Assembly (NCBI RefSeq): GCF_018130505.1
Contig: NZ_JAFCKH010000003.1
Coordinates: 372,001-436,000, forward strand
DNA: 64,000 nt
Origin: Bradyrhizobium tropiciagri
GTDB lineage: Bacteria; Pseudomonadota; Alphaproteobacteria; Rhizobiales; Xanthobacteraceae
Reading direction: 5' to 3'
Shown piece after piece: positions 45,228-55,471 of the stretch. Position 1 is the stretch's first letter. Each line of letters starts with the position of its first letter. Under the pieces are notes generated by a model. It was not told where the DNA came from. It searched no databases and was given only the letters and a program-made list of their open reading frames with translations. A program made the translations under genes and the position numbers.

Positions 45228-46991
45228 ATGTCCCTCGTCACAAGCCTGCGTGCTGTGGCCCTGCCGGGTCTCATCATCGCAACGATCGCTGGAGCGCCGG
45301 CCGCGCTGGCGCAGACGCCAAACCCGCCGCCCTCGAGCCTGCCGCCCGCGAGCGCGACCGCGCCCGTAAACCCAGCCGAGCAGCAGCTCCTGTCACGTCT
45401 GGCGACCGGCGCGACGCTGGAACATTACCTCGATGTGCTGTCCGATGAGTTCGCCAACCTCGATGCTGATGGCGACGGCAAGGTCACGCAGCGCGATGTC
45501 GAGCTGCATGCGCTGATGGAGACGATCCGGATCAGGCTCGGCGCCTGGACCGGCGTGATGCGCTTCGACCTCGACGGCGATGGCTTCGTGACCGCGGACG
45601 AAATGCGCAGGGCTGCGGCCTATGATTGGCGCACGTCCCGTGCGCTGGCTGCGCGGGGCAAAGCGCCGCTCGGCGGCACTGAAGAAACCATCGATCGCAT
45701 GGTAACGGAGGTCATGGCGCTCGACACCGACAAGGATGGCAAGGTCAGCCTCGCCGAGGCAGGCAAGTTCGGCGAGGCGATTCAGCGGCAGAACCTCGCG
45801 ATCAACGGTCTCGCTGCACGCACCCGCCAGGCGCTGACGCTCGAGACGGTCTCGGCGGACGAATTGTCGCGCGCGGCTTACGAGGCCGCGGGTGAGGCGC
45901 TGTTCCGCAAGGTCGATGCCGACAATGACGGGAAGATCTCGCAGCAGGAGTCAACCGACGCCCGGCGTAAGTCGGCACAGGCCGGCGCGAATGCCGGGGC
46001 GGCCGAGGCCGCACAGAAGCGCACGCGCGAGCTGGCCGAACTGGCACAGAAGCGGCAAGCCGCGATCGATGCCGAGCGCGCGGTGTGCGCGATGCCGGCC
46101 CCATCCGGGAAGGCCAGGATCGTGCTGCTCGGTGCGTACGAAACCGAATCCTTGTCGGGCCTGACGATCGGTTCGCAGGATGCTGTGGTGAATGCCGGGC
46201 GCGTCAATATCGAGCCGGGCGACGAGCCGCTCTATGTGGTGATCGCGAGCTACACCCCGACCATCTGGCAGTTCGGCGGCGCCGTCGAGCGGGTCGAGCG
46301 CATCGTGCTGACGAGCTGGAGCACCGGCCGCAACAGCAGCGATCCGAAGCAGGGACCGGTGGCCGGAGCGACGGGTGTCGGACGCGACCGCGTCAGCTTC
46401 CTGAGCCGGTCGAACTGCATCAACTATTTCTACGAGACGCCGTCGAGCGGCGCGCTGCAGGCCGCCGGCGCCATCCGGGCCGCGACGGGCAGGGCGCCCG
46501 ACGTCATCGCCGGCCAATACGCGGTGTCCACCTTCAGTGTGCCCTCCGGCAGGATCGATACGGTCAGGGAGCACCGCGGTCAGAGGCCTGCCGTCCGCCA
46601 GGGTTCGAACAGCATCGTCGGTCCCGGTAACATCATCATCCAGTTCGGCCCGAGCCGGGCCAGTGACGACGCGCTGCGCTATTGGCCCGGCGGGGTAGTC
46701 GAGATCGATCCCAAGACCGTGGTCGCGACCGCACCGGTCGCGCCTTACGAGGTGCTTCCGGCGCAGGCGGGGCTCGCCCAGTTGCTCGCGAATGGCGGCA
46801 TCACGCAGAACAAGGCCGGCGAGTACATCGTCCGCAGTAAGATGCGGTTTCCGCCGGGCCTGTACGGCGCGCATTCGGTCACCTTCCTGGTGATGAAGGG
46901 CGCGCCGTATCCGGACGGAGATCCCGGGCATTCCTGCGTGATCGTGGAGGAGACCGGCGAGAGCAAGGGCACAGGCTGCCGGTCGCGCTGA
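45228..46991 (+). CDS. Secreted EF-hand protein with uncharacterised C-terminal domain
   Basis: The product is 587 residues from the ATG at 45228 (GGGAGAA upstream). A signal peptide ends at ALA-Q (about 28-29). Four EF-hand loops are complete at 79-90, 114-125, 166-177 and 230-241 (for example DADGDGKVTQRD, DLDGDGFVTADE). An Ala/Lys-rich helical linker spans 243-285. The C-terminal ~290 residues contain two well-separated Cys-containing blocks and match nothing I recognise. A periplasmic calcium-binding role is inferred. It is convergent with ccrM, 13 bases apart. Confidence 0.8.
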   Translation: MSLVTSLRAVALPGLIIATIAGAPAALAQTPNPPPSSLPPASATAPVNPAEQQLLSRLATGATLEHYLDVLSDEFANLDADGDGKVTQRDVELHALMETIRIRLGAWTGVMRFDLDGDGFVTADEMRRAAAYDWRTSRALAARGKAPLGGTEETIDRMVTEVMALDTDKDGKVSLAEAGKFGEAIQRQNLAINGLAARTRQALTLETVSADELSRAAYEAAGEALFRKVDADNDGKISQQESTDARRKSAQAGANAGAAEAAQKRTRELAELAQKRQAAIDAERAVCAMPAPSGKARIVLLGAYETESLSGLTIGSQDAVVNAGRVNIEPGDEPLYVVIASYTPTIWQFGGAVERVERIVLTSWSTGRNSSDPKQGPVAGATGVGRDRVSFLSRSNCINYFYETPSSGALQAAGAIRAATGRAPDVIAGQYAVSTFSVPSGRIDTVREHRGQRPAVRQGSNSIVGPGNIIIQFGPSRASDDALRYWPGGVVEIDPKTVVATAPVAPYEVLPAQAGLAQLLANGGITQNKAGEYIVRSKMRFPPGLYGAHSVTFLVMKGAPYPDGDPGHSCVIVEETGESKGTGCRSR

Positions 46992-47004
46992 CGGCGCGCG
47001 GGCC

Positions 47005-48530
<1,526 letters not shown>

Positions 48531-49472
48531 ATGCGCTATGATGATTTCCGCCGCAGCGACGACATCGAAGACCGTCGCGACGAGGGCGGGATGGGTGGCG
48601 GCGGAGGCGGTGGTTTCGGCGTTCCGATGGGCGGCGGCCGCGGGCTCGGCATCGGCACGGTCATCGTGCTCGGTCTGCTCGGCTATGCCTTTGGCATCGA
48701 CCCGCGGATCCTGATCGGCGGCGCCGAAATCCTGACCGGCGGCGGCCAGGCGCCGACCTATCAGACCGACCGGCAGTCGTCGGGCGGCCAGACCAAGCGC
48801 GGCGCGCCGACCGACGAGGTGGGCAGCATGATATCGGGTATTCTTGGCGAGATCGACGATCGCTGGAGCGAGATCTTCCAAGCCTCCGGCCAGACCTATA
48901 CCGGACCGAAGATCGTGCTGTTCCGCAATGCCACCAATGGCGGCCGCTGCGGCATGGCGCAGTCGGCGATGGGGCCGTTCTACTGCCCGCCGGACAAGAC
49001 GATCTTCCTCGATACCGCGTTCTTCCGCGAGGTCGAGACCCGGTTCCGCGGCTGCTCGGGCAACGCCTGCAAGTTCACCACGGCCTATATCATCGCGCAT
49101 GAGGCCGGCCATCACATCCAGAACCTGCTCGGCATCATCCCGCGCGTGACGCGGATGCAGCAGCAGGCCGGCAGCAAGGCCGAGGCCAACGCGCTGCAGG
49201 TCCGCGTCGAGTTGCAGGCCGACTGCCTGTCCGGCGTCTGGGTCAACCGCGAGGAGAAGAAGCGGCCCGGCTTCCTCGAGGCGGGCGACATCGACGCAGC
49301 GCTGACCACCGCGAACGCGATCGGCGACGACACGCTCCAGCGCCAGGCGACGGGCAGGGTGGTCCCCGACTCCTTCACCCACGGCTCCGCCGCCCAGCGC
49401 AAGGAGTGGTTCATGCGGGGCTACCAGCAGGGCACGGTGCAGTCGTGCAATACATTCGGCAGCAGCGGGTAG
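48531..49472 (+). CDS. Neutral zinc metallopeptidase (YpfJ family)
   Basis: The product is 313 residues from the ATG at 48531 with GAAGGGAAA upstream. A Gly-rich charged N-terminus (1-38) leads to one membrane helix (41-55). The catalytic motif is HEAGHH at 190-195, with the family stretch YCPPDKTIFLDTAFF before it and ELQADCLSGVWV after it. Two Cys pairs (140/152, 175/180) may form disulfides. Substrate unknown. It is divergent from ccrM. Confidence 0.92.
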   Translation: MRYDDFRRSDDIEDRRDEGGMGGGGGGGFGVPMGGGRGLGIGTVIVLGLLGYAFGIDPRILIGGAEILTGGGQAPTYQTDRQSSGGQTKRGAPTDEVGSMISGILGEIDDRWSEIFQASGQTYTGPKIVLFRNATNGGRCGMAQSAMGPFYCPPDKTIFLDTAFFREVETRFRGCSGNACKFTTAYIIAHEAGHHIQNLLGIIPRVTRMQQQAGSKAEANALQVRVELQADCLSGVWVNREEKKRPGFLEAGDIDAALTTANAIGDDTLQRQATGRVVPDSFTHGSAAQRKEWFMRGYQQGTVQSCNTFGSSG

Positions 49473-49534
49473 GCTGCTCTCGATCGCGCGAGCGCTTTGA
49501 ATGTATGACTCACAAGCGGCACTAAATATTCAGT

Positions 49535-49657
49535 GTCGTCCCGGCGAAGGCCGGGACCCATAACCACCGAGGGGTCATTGTTACGTGACGCTGGGGCCCC
49601 GGCCTTCTCCAGCAATTCAGGCCGGTGGTAATGGGTCCCGGCCTTCGCCGGGACGAC
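49535..49657. repeat. Inverted-repeat element, family A, copy 6
   Basis: GTCGTCCCGGCGAAGGCCGG to the complement CCGGCCTTCGCCGGGACGAC; an extra CCCCGGCCTTCTCC half-motif sits in the centre. It lies between the metallopeptidase and moaB genes. Confidence 0.9.
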
Positions 49658-49705
49658 GGGTACGGAGGGCGACCGCGCTCCTCCGGAGTGTGCGGAGTAG
49701 TTGAA

Positions 49706-50269
49706 ATGTCCTCACTCGACGAAACCAAAACCTTCATCCCGCTCAACATCGCGGTGCTGACGATCTCCGACACGCGCTCGCTGGCCGACGACAAGTCCGG
49801 TACCACGCTCGCCGACCGTCTCACCGCGGCCGGCCACAGGCTTGCGGCGCGCGAGATCGTCACCGACGATGTCGAAGCGATCCGCGCGGTGATCCGGCGC
49901 TGGATCGCGGATGACGGCGTCGACGCCGTGATCACCACCGGCGGGACCGGCTTCACCGGGCGCGACGTGACGCCGGAAGCGGTCGAGCCGCTGTTCGAGA
50001 AGCGGATGGAAGGCTTCTCGATCGCCTTCCACATGTTGAGCCATGCCAAGATCGGCGCGTCGACGATCCAGAGCCGCGCCACCGCCGGCGTCGCCGGCGC
50101 CACCTTCATCTTCTGCCTGCCGGGTTCGCCCGGCGCCTGCCGCGACGGCTGGGACGGCATCCTGGCCGCGCAGCTCGACTACCGCACGCGCCCCTGCAAT
50201 TTCGTCGAGATCATGCCGCGCCTCGACGAGCACCTGCGCCGCCCGAAGGCAAAAGGCGCGAGCGCATAG
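49706..50269 (+). CDS. moaB: Molybdopterin adenylyltransferase-like MoaB
   Basis: The product is 187 residues from the ATG at 49706 with GGAG nine bases upstream. The MPT-binding motif VITTGGTGFTGRDVTPEAV (about 71-89) and SISDTR-like LTISDTRSLADDKSG opening are diagnostic. MoaB/Mog proteins bind molybdopterin and support adenylylation during molybdenum cofactor synthesis. Complete length. It is followed by three stacked repeat elements. Confidence 0.92.
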   Translation: MSSLDETKTFIPLNIAVLTISDTRSLADDKSGTTLADRLTAAGHRLAAREIVTDDVEAIRAVIRRWIADDGVDAVITTGGTGFTGRDVTPEAVEPLFEKRMEGFSIAFHMLSHAKIGASTIQSRATAGVAGATFIFCLPGSPGACRDGWDGILAAQLDYRTRPCNFVEIMPRLDEHLRRPKAKGASA

Positions 50270-50277
50270 GCAGCTCC

Positions 50278-50367
50278 CGTAGCCCGGATGCAGCGAAGCG
50301 AAATCCGGGGCAGTCTCTCGCGCGGAGACACCGTTCCCGGATTTCGCTGCGCTGCATCCGGGCTACG
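50278..50367. repeat. Inverted-repeat element, family B, copy 2
   Basis: CGTAGCCCGGATGCAGCG and the complement ending CATCCGGGCTACG. First of three elements stacked after moaB. Confidence 0.9.
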
Positions 50368-50381
50368 CGCTCTCTCTACCC

Positions 50382-50523
50382 CGTCATTCCGGGGCATCGC
50401 GCAGCGATGAGCCCGGAATCCATTCATCCTCCAACGCTGCGGCGAAATGGATTCCGGGCTCGCGCGGAGCCTGTCATCAGGCCGCGCTTCGCGCGGACCC
50501 GTTGGCGCGCCCCGGAATGACGG
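50382..50523. repeat. Inverted-repeat element, family E, copy 2
   Basis: CGTCATTCCGGGGCATCGCG and CCCCGGAATGACGG, with inner GAATCCATT / AATGGATTC arms. Middle element of the stack. Confidence 0.88.
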
Positions 50524-50550
50524 GGAGACTACGGCGTAGAACTGCAGTCT

Positions 50551-50639
50551 CGTAGCCCGGATGCAGCGAAGCGAAATCCGGGGCGGTCATTCCGCGGCGA
50601 TACCGTTCCCGGATTGCGCTTCGCTCCATCCGGGCTACG
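50551..50639. repeat. Inverted-repeat element, family B, copy 3
   Basis: Nearly the same left arm as copy 2; the right arm is CTTCGCTCCATCCGGGCTACG. Last element of the stack. Confidence 0.9.
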
Positions 50640-50648
50640 CGCTGCCGA

Positions 50649-50753
50649 TCAACCGCGGCCGATAATCCTGACCACGGCGCGCCACAGCGCCCGGACGGCG
50701 CCGCGATACGCCTCGGCGCGAAGTGCGTGCGCGCGGCGGATATAGAATGTCAT
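50649..50753 (-). CDS. Small basic hypothetical protein
   Basis: A 34-residue frame opens MTFYIRRAHALRAEAYRG and ends VVRIIGRG; it is rich in Arg and Ala and could form one amphipathic helix. AGAG lies four bases before the ATG at 50753. It sits just after the MarR-GNAT gene on the same strand, 44 bases away. I do not recognise a named family; small Arg-rich proteins of this kind are frequent in Bradyrhizobium. Confidence 0.4.
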   Translation of the reverse strand: MTFYIRRAHALRAEAYRGAVRALWRAVVRIIGRG

Positions 50754-50797
50754 CAGCTCTGCATTCACGCGCCGCCCGGTGTCGCGGCGCTGCGGCT

Positions 50798-51721
50798 TCA
50801 CAGCTCCAGCTCCCAGGTCTCGCCGAGCAGATCGACGCCGAAGCTGTGATGCTTCTCTTCCTTCACTTTCCGGAAGCCGGCGCGGGCATAGATGCCGCGT
50901 GCGGCGAGCAGGTTGCTCTGGGTCCACAGCGTCATCCGCTTGTAGCCGTTGTCGCGCGCGGTGCGGATGCATTGCTCGACCAGAGCGCGACCGACGCCGA
51001 GCCCACGTGCCTTCTCCTCCACCATCAACAGCCGCAGCTTGGCGACGCCGTCGCCGCCGTTGACGAGGAAGATGGAGCCGACCGGCTCGCCCTCCACCTC
51101 GGCGATCCAGCAATGCTCGTGCGCGGGATCGAACGACTTGATGAATTGCGCACAGATTTCGGCGACCAGGGCCTCGTAGCTGATGTCCCAGCCATATTCC
51201 TCCGCATAGGCGCGGCCCTGCCGCGAGACCACCCAGCCGATGTCGCCGATCCGGTGGCTGCGCAGCAGGTAGCCGGCCGGCTTCTCCGCCGGCGGCTCCA
51301 GCAGTTGCTCAATGGTCGCCATCGCCGTGGTCACGCGCGTGCGGTCGCCCGGCGACAGCGCCGCCAGCATCGCAGCGACCTCGTCGTGGGACGAGCGGTT
51401 GACCTTGGCGAAGGCCTGCCGTCCCTTGGCCGTGAGGTTGAGGCGGATTTGCCGCCGGTCGCTTGGCAGCGGCTTGCGCGCCACCAGGCCGTCGTCGTCG
51501 AACTTCTGCACGATGCGGCTGAGATAGCCGGCGTCGAGACCGAGCTCGATCCCGATATCCCGGGCGGCGGCATCCTCGCGATGGGCGAGCTCATACAGCA
51601 CCCGCGCCTCGCTCAGCGAGAACGGACTCTGCGCCAGATGCTGGTCGAGCATGCCGAGCTTGCGGGTATAGAAACGGTTGAAGCCGCGGACGGCGGCGAC
51701 CTGATCGTCGGGATTGGTCAT
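50798..51721 (-). CDS. MarR regulator / GNAT acetyltransferase fusion
   Basis: The product is 307 residues. Residues 1 to about 140 form a MarR winged helix (LSEARVLYELAHREDAAARDI, LDAGYLSRIVQKFDDDGLVAR, PSDRRQIRLNLTAKG). Residues about 150-307 are a GNAT domain with acetyl-CoA motif LRLLMVEEKARGLGVGRALVE. Such fusions may tie a regulator to a small-molecule acetylation signal. A 34-base palindrome lies 15 bases before the start, strongly suggesting autoregulation. It follows the glycosyltransferase-like gene on the same strand. Confidence 0.9.
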   Translation of the reverse strand: MTNPDDQVAAVRGFNRFYTRKLGMLDQHLAQSPFSLSEARVLYELAHREDAAARDIGIELGLDAGYLSRIVQKFDDDGLVARKPLPSDRRQIRLNLTAKGRQAFAKVNRSSHDEVAAMLAALSPGDRTRVTTAMATIEQLLEPPAEKPAGYLLRSHRIGDIGWVVSRQGRAYAEEYGWDISYEALVAEICAQFIKSFDPAHEHCWIAEVEGEPVGSIFLVNGGDGVAKLRLLMVEEKARGLGVGRALVEQCIRTARDNGYKRMTLWTQSNLLAARGIYARAGFRKVKEEKHHSFGVDLLGETWELEL

Positions 51722-51736
51722 GGCGCACCTCGATAT

Positions 51737-51770
51737 TTGCCATTGTCAAATAATTATTTGACTTTGGCAA
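51737..51770. promoter_or_regulatory. Long palindromic operator of the MarR-GNAT gene
   Basis: Arms TTGCCA / TGGCAA enclose the core GTCAAATAATTATTTGAC, itself a perfect inverted repeat around AATT. 32 of 34 positions can be paired. It lies directly upstream of the start at 51721 and just after the stop of the preceding gene. Confidence 0.8.
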
Positions 51771-51784
51771 GTATCATGGAGGGG

Positions 51785-52354
51785 TTACGCGACCATGATC
51801 CGGCTGCGCAGCATGGTCCGGGAGGAGCGGCCGAGCCGGCGCAGCAGCCGCGCCTCGGAGCGGCGCGCTTCCGGCCGGTAGCCGCCGAGCCGCTCGTAAT
51901 GATCGCGCGCGATCAGGAGGCCCTGCTCGGCCGAGGGCCCGGCGATCATCCGGCTGACGAATTTCAGGCCATCGCGCAGGCCGGCATCGGCGTAGGGCGA
52001 GCGGGCGTAGCGGAAGATGCCGGCGCGGTCCTTGCCGCTCGCCGCCACGATCTGGATGAACTGGGTGGTTTCCTCGATCCAGCCGGCGTCGAGCACCGCG
52101 CCGGGATGCAGGAACATCAGCCAGGGCGAGCGGGCCTGCCGGGCGCCCTCGGCGAGCGCCGCGGCGCGGGTGCCCTCGAAGCGCAGGAAGCGGCAGCCGG
52201 CGACGTCGGCAACGCGCTCCATCACGTCGGTCCCGGTGCGGTCGACCAGCAGCACCTCGCGGATGATTCCCGCAGCCGCGCCCGGCACCAGCGCCGCCAG
52301 CGTCGCGACTGCGGTGCGTTCGACGCCGTCGGTCGGAATGATCACGCTCAGCAT
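51785..52354 (-). CDS. Glycosyltransferase family 2-like protein
   Basis: The product is 189 residues from the ATG at 52354 (MLSVIIPTDG), preferred over a GTG 51 bases upstream because it opens the GT-A fold directly. VIIPT, LLVDRTGTD and PWLMFLHPGAVL follow the family 2 pattern, though a clear DxD is replaced by HPG. The C-terminal 30 residues are Arg-rich. It could be a truncated or specialised member; substrate unknown. Divergent from the SOS-box radical SAM gene. Confidence 0.72.
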   Translation of the reverse strand: MLSVIIPTDGVERTAVATLAALVPGAAAGIIREVLLVDRTGTDVMERVADVAGCRFLRFEGTRAAALAEGARQARSPWLMFLHPGAVLDAGWIEETTQFIQIVAASGKDRAGIFRYARSPYADAGLRDGLKFVSRMIAGPSAEQGLLIARDHYERLGGYRPEARRSEARLLRRLGRSSRTMLRSRIMVA

Positions 52355-52477
52355 GGCGGCTTCGATCAGCTCAAACGGGTTTGAAAAGCGCCGCTGTGTT
52401 ATCACCTTGTCATATTGAGTGCAGCATTCTCGGCTGCAGATTTTTGCGCCACGGCTTTGTGGATTCTCCGCGCGACT

Positions 52478-52492
52478 GTTCTTGATTTGTTC
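52478..52492 (+). promoter_or_regulatory. LexA (SOS) box
   Basis: GTTC at 52478-52481, seven bases TTGATTT, GTTC at 52489-52492: the exact direct-repeat operator of alphaproteobacterial LexA. It lies 23 bases before the ATG of the radical SAM gene, where bound LexA would block transcription. Confidence 0.75.
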
Positions 52493-52515
52493 TCAAGCTG
52501 TGTTAGCTTCACGGC

Positions 52516-53682
52516 ATGAGCAGAGCATCCTCTCATGCCCTCAGGCACCCGCCGGCAACGGCGCCCTCCGATAATCCGGCGGGTGCGCCTTCCCCTTTTC
52601 CCGAGATTGCGGTCGCGATCGAGCGCGAGCGGCGGCGTGGCCGCGGCGCGCAGTCCAACGCCAGTGGCCGCTATGAGGCCGAGGCGCGGGTCGCCTTCGA
52701 CGACGGCTGGCAGAGCCTCGACGACCTGCCGCCGTTCCAGACCTCGGTGGCGCTCGACACCTCGCGCAAGGTGATCACGCGCAACGAGTCGCCCGACATC
52801 GGCTTCGACCGTTCGATCAATCCGTATCGCGGCTGCGAGCACGGCTGCGTCTACTGCTTCGCGCGGCCGACCCATGCCTATCTCGGCCTGTCGCCGGGGC
52901 TCGACTTCGAGTCCAAGCTGTTCGCCAAGCCTGATGCGCCCGAGCTGCTCGAGAAGGAGCTCGCGGCGCCCGGCTACGAGGCGCGGATGATCGCGATCGG
53001 CACCAACACCGATCCGTATCAGCCGATCGAGCGCGAGCGGAAGATCATGCGCGGCATTCTCGAAGTGCTGGAGCGCGCCGGCCATCCGGTCGGCATCGTC
53101 ACCAAGTCGGCGCTGGTGACCCGCGACATCGACATCCTGGCGCGGATGGCCAAGCGCAATCTCGCCAAGGTCGCGCTCTCGGTGACGACGCTGGATCCAA
53201 AGCTGGCGCGCACCATGGAGCCGCGCGCGTCGACCCCGCCGAAGCGGCTGGAGGCGATCAAGCGGCTCACCGAGGCCGGCATCCCGACCACGGTGATGGT
53301 CGCGCCCGTCATCCCGGCGCTGAACGACTCGGAGATCGAGCGCATCCTCGATGCCGCCGCGCATGCCGGCGCGAAGGAGGCGAGCTACGTGCTGCTACGG
53401 CTGCCGCTCGAGGTTCGCGATCTCTTTCGCGAATGGCTGATGGCGAACTACCCGGACCGCTACCGCCACGTCTTCACGCTGATCCGCGACATGCGCGGCG
53501 GCCGCGACTACGACTCGCAATGGGGTACGCGGATGAAGGGCACCGGCCCGATGGCCTGGATGATCGGCCGCCGCTTCGAGATTGCCTGCGAGAAGCTCGG
53601 GTTGAACAAGCGCCGGACCAAGCTGACGACCGATCATTTCGCCAAGCCGAAGCGGAATGGACAGCAGCTAAGCTTGTTCTAG
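52516..53682 (+). CDS. PA0069-family radical SAM protein (SplB-like)
   Basis: The product is 388 residues from the ATG at 52516. The cluster motif is CEHGCVYC (C-x3-C-x2-C) near 113-120, flanked by NPYRG and FARPTHAYLG. The barrel continues with IGTNTDPYQPIE and KSALVTRDIDIL. The family is related to spore photoproduct lyase and is annotated PA0069-type; a role in DNA repair is suspected. The perfect LexA box upstream supports SOS induction. First ~60 residues are Pro/Ala-rich and variable. Confidence 0.9.
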   Translation: MSRASSHALRHPPATAPSDNPAGAPSPFPEIAVAIERERRRGRGAQSNASGRYEAEARVAFDDGWQSLDDLPPFQTSVALDTSRKVITRNESPDIGFDRSINPYRGCEHGCVYCFARPTHAYLGLSPGLDFESKLFAKPDAPELLEKELAAPGYEARMIAIGTNTDPYQPIERERKIMRGILEVLERAGHPVGIVTKSALVTRDIDILARMAKRNLAKVALSVTTLDPKLARTMEPRASTPPKRLEAIKRLTEAGIPTTVMVAPVIPALNDSEIERILDAAAHAGAKEASYVLLRLPLEVRDLFREWLMANYPDRYRHVFTLIRDMRGGRDYDSQWGTRMKGTGPMAWMIGRRFEIACEKLGLNKRRTKLTTDHFAKPKRNGQQLSLF

Positions 53683-53691
53683 GGAGGTACC

Positions 53692-53779
53692 CGTAGCCGG
53701 GATGAAGCGCAGCGCAATCCGGGGCAGTGCGTCCATGGAGATGCTTTCCCGGATTACGCTTCGCTCCATCCGGGCTACG
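53692..53779. repeat. Inverted-repeat element, family B, copy 4
   Basis: CGTAGCCGGGATGAAGCG and CGCTCCATCCGGGCTACG. It lies between the radical SAM and VOC genes. Confidence 0.88.
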
Positions 53780-53808
53780 AAGAGAATAGCGGAAGAGAGA
53801 GTGTCAGC

Positions 53809-54255
53809 ATGAGTAACGCCCCGACCCCACGCTTCACCGTCCTCACGCTCGGCGTCAGCGACATGCGCGCCAGCATCGCTTTCTACGAATCGCTCGGCTT
53901 CAGCAGGAAGATGCGCGCCACCGGCGAGGAGGTCGCCTTCTTCGACACCGGGGCCACCGTGCTCGGCCTGTTCCCGTGGCACCTGCTCGCCGCCGACGCT
54001 ATGCTGCCCGACCAGCCGCGCCCGGCGGCGTTCCACGGTGTCGCGATGGCCTGGAACTGCAACGAGGATGCGGAAGTCGATACCGTCATGGCGTTCGCGC
54101 TCTCCAGGGGCGCCAAGCTGCTGAAGCCGGCGCAGCCGACCAGCTATGGCGGCTATTGCGGCTATTTCGCCGATCCCGACGGCCATGCCTGGGAAGTGGT
54201 CCGCGCGCCGGGCTTTACCATCGGCGCCGACCGGCGGGCGTCGCTGCCCGACTAG
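53809..54255 (+). CDS. VOC-family (glyoxalase-like) protein
   Basis: The product is 148 residues. A single VOC module pair begins FTVLTLGVSDMRASIAFYESLG and ends GYCGYFADPDGHAWEVVRAPG (signatures SDMRASIAFYESLGF and FADPDGHAWEV). Metal ligands fit the family pattern but substrate cannot be assigned. It is 30 bases after the B element and tandem to rnhB, with about 190 bases between that hold nothing I can call. Confidence 0.85.
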   Translation: MSNAPTPRFTVLTLGVSDMRASIAFYESLGFSRKMRATGEEVAFFDTGATVLGLFPWHLLAADAMLPDQPRPAAFHGVAMAWNCNEDAEVDTVMAFALSRGAKLLKPAQPTSYGGYCGYFADPDGHAWEVVRAPGFTIGADRRASLPD

Positions 54256-54444
54256 CCGCCGCAACGATCCGGAGCCGCCGGCTACTTTGCATGGGGTTGT
54301 TTTCCATGTTTTGGCAGCGCACCCCGCCGGGAGAAGGGGCAAGCGGAGCGCGCTGCCCGGCGCGTCGTTCCGCGGTCTGAATAGCGGGGAAGGGCGCCGG
54401 GTTCCCGGTTGCGCTGCCGGTTCGGCCTGCGCCACCATCCCCGC

Positions 54445-55212
54445 ATGATTCGGGACAAGTCCAAAAGCGTACCCAAGAGCGCGGCGAAGAAGCCGGCCGC
54501 ATCAGCGAAGCCGGAGAAGCGCATCATCGTGCGGCCGAGCTTCCGGCGCGAGCGTGCGCTGATCAAGCGGGGGATCTGGCCGATCGCGGGCTGCGACGAG
54601 GCGGGGCGCGGTCCCCTGGCCGGCCCCGTGGTCGCCGCCGCCGTGGTGCTGGACCCTGGTCGGATTCCGAAGGGCATCGACGATTCCAAGCGGCTGACCG
54701 CCGAGCGCCGCGAGGAACTGTTCGAGGAGATCTGCGCCACTGCCGCTTACTCGGTTGCCGTGGCGTCACCGGCGCGGATCGATCGCGACAATATCCTGCG
54801 CGCCTCGCTATGGGCGCTGGCGCGCGCGGTGCATGCGCTGCCGGAGATGCCGAAGCACGTCTTCGTCGACGGACGCGACAAGCTCGCCACGCCGTGCGAC
54901 TGCGAGGCCGTGATCGGCGGCGACGGCATCGTGGCCTCGATCGCGGCGGCGTCGATCATCGCCAAGGTGACGCGCGACCGCCTGATGAGCGCGCTGGCGC
55001 TGGATTGCCCGGGCTACGGCTTCGAGCAGCACAAGGGCTACGCGGTGCCGGAACATCTCGAGGCGCTCGACCGCCTCGGCCCCAGCACCCACCACCGCAG
55101 CTTCTTCGCCCCCGTCGTCGCCGCCCGCCTGAAACATTTCCCCGAGCCGCCGCCGCCCGACCTGTTCACCGTCGATCCGGAAAGCGAAGCCGTAGCCTCC
55201 GCGGCCGCGTAG
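54445..55212 (+). CDS. rnhB: Ribonuclease HII
   Basis: The product is 255 residues from the ATG at 54445. The N-terminal 35 residues are Lys/Ala-rich. Catalytic residues are in [13 protein letters not shown] (D51, E52), VFVDGRD, and [12 protein letters not shown]. The C-terminus ends in an Ala/Pro tail. RNase HII removes RNA from RNA-DNA hybrids and single ribonucleotides. A non-coding F element follows. Confidence 0.95.
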   Translation: MIRDKSKSVPKSAAKKPAASAKPEKRIIVRPSFRRERALIKRGIWPIAGCDEAGRGPLAGPVVAAAVVLDPGRIPKGIDDSKRLTAERREELFEEICATAAYSVAVASPARIDRDNILRASLWALARAVHALPEMPKHVFVDGRDKLATPCDCEAVIGGDGIVASIAAASIIAKVTRDRLMSALALDCPGYGFEQHKGYAVPEHLEALDRLGPSTHHRSFFAPVVAARLKHFPEPPPPDLFTVDPESEAVASAAA

Positions 55213-55242
55213 GTTCGCGACAACTCTAACCCAGCCCACCGC

Positions 55243-55345
55243 CGTCATCGCCCGGCTCGACCGGGCGATCCAGTATTCCAGAGACAGCAGTGCTTGAGCC
55301 GAGCGGCCGCGGCGTACTGGATGCCCCGCCTTCGCGGGGCATGAC
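55243..55345. repeat. Inverted-repeat element, family F, copy 1
   Basis: CGTCATCGCCCGGCTCGACC with CGGGGCATGAC at the far end; nested CCAGTA / TACTGG arms. It lies between rnhB and the GT39-like gene. Confidence 0.85.
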
Positions 55346-55471
55346 ACCTTCATTGGGATTGATGTACCGGCCCACCGCACATCGGTTGCCTCCATCCCCG
55401 CCGCCGTCTATCAAAAACCCTTGAGACCATTACGCCGCTGACACGGCTGGCTGGGGCATTTCAGGCGTTTC

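Noticed and set aside
54292-54381. 29-codon frame between the VOC gene and rnhB
   Set aside because: No ribosome site and no recognisable features; composition is that of ordinary non-coding GC-rich sequence.
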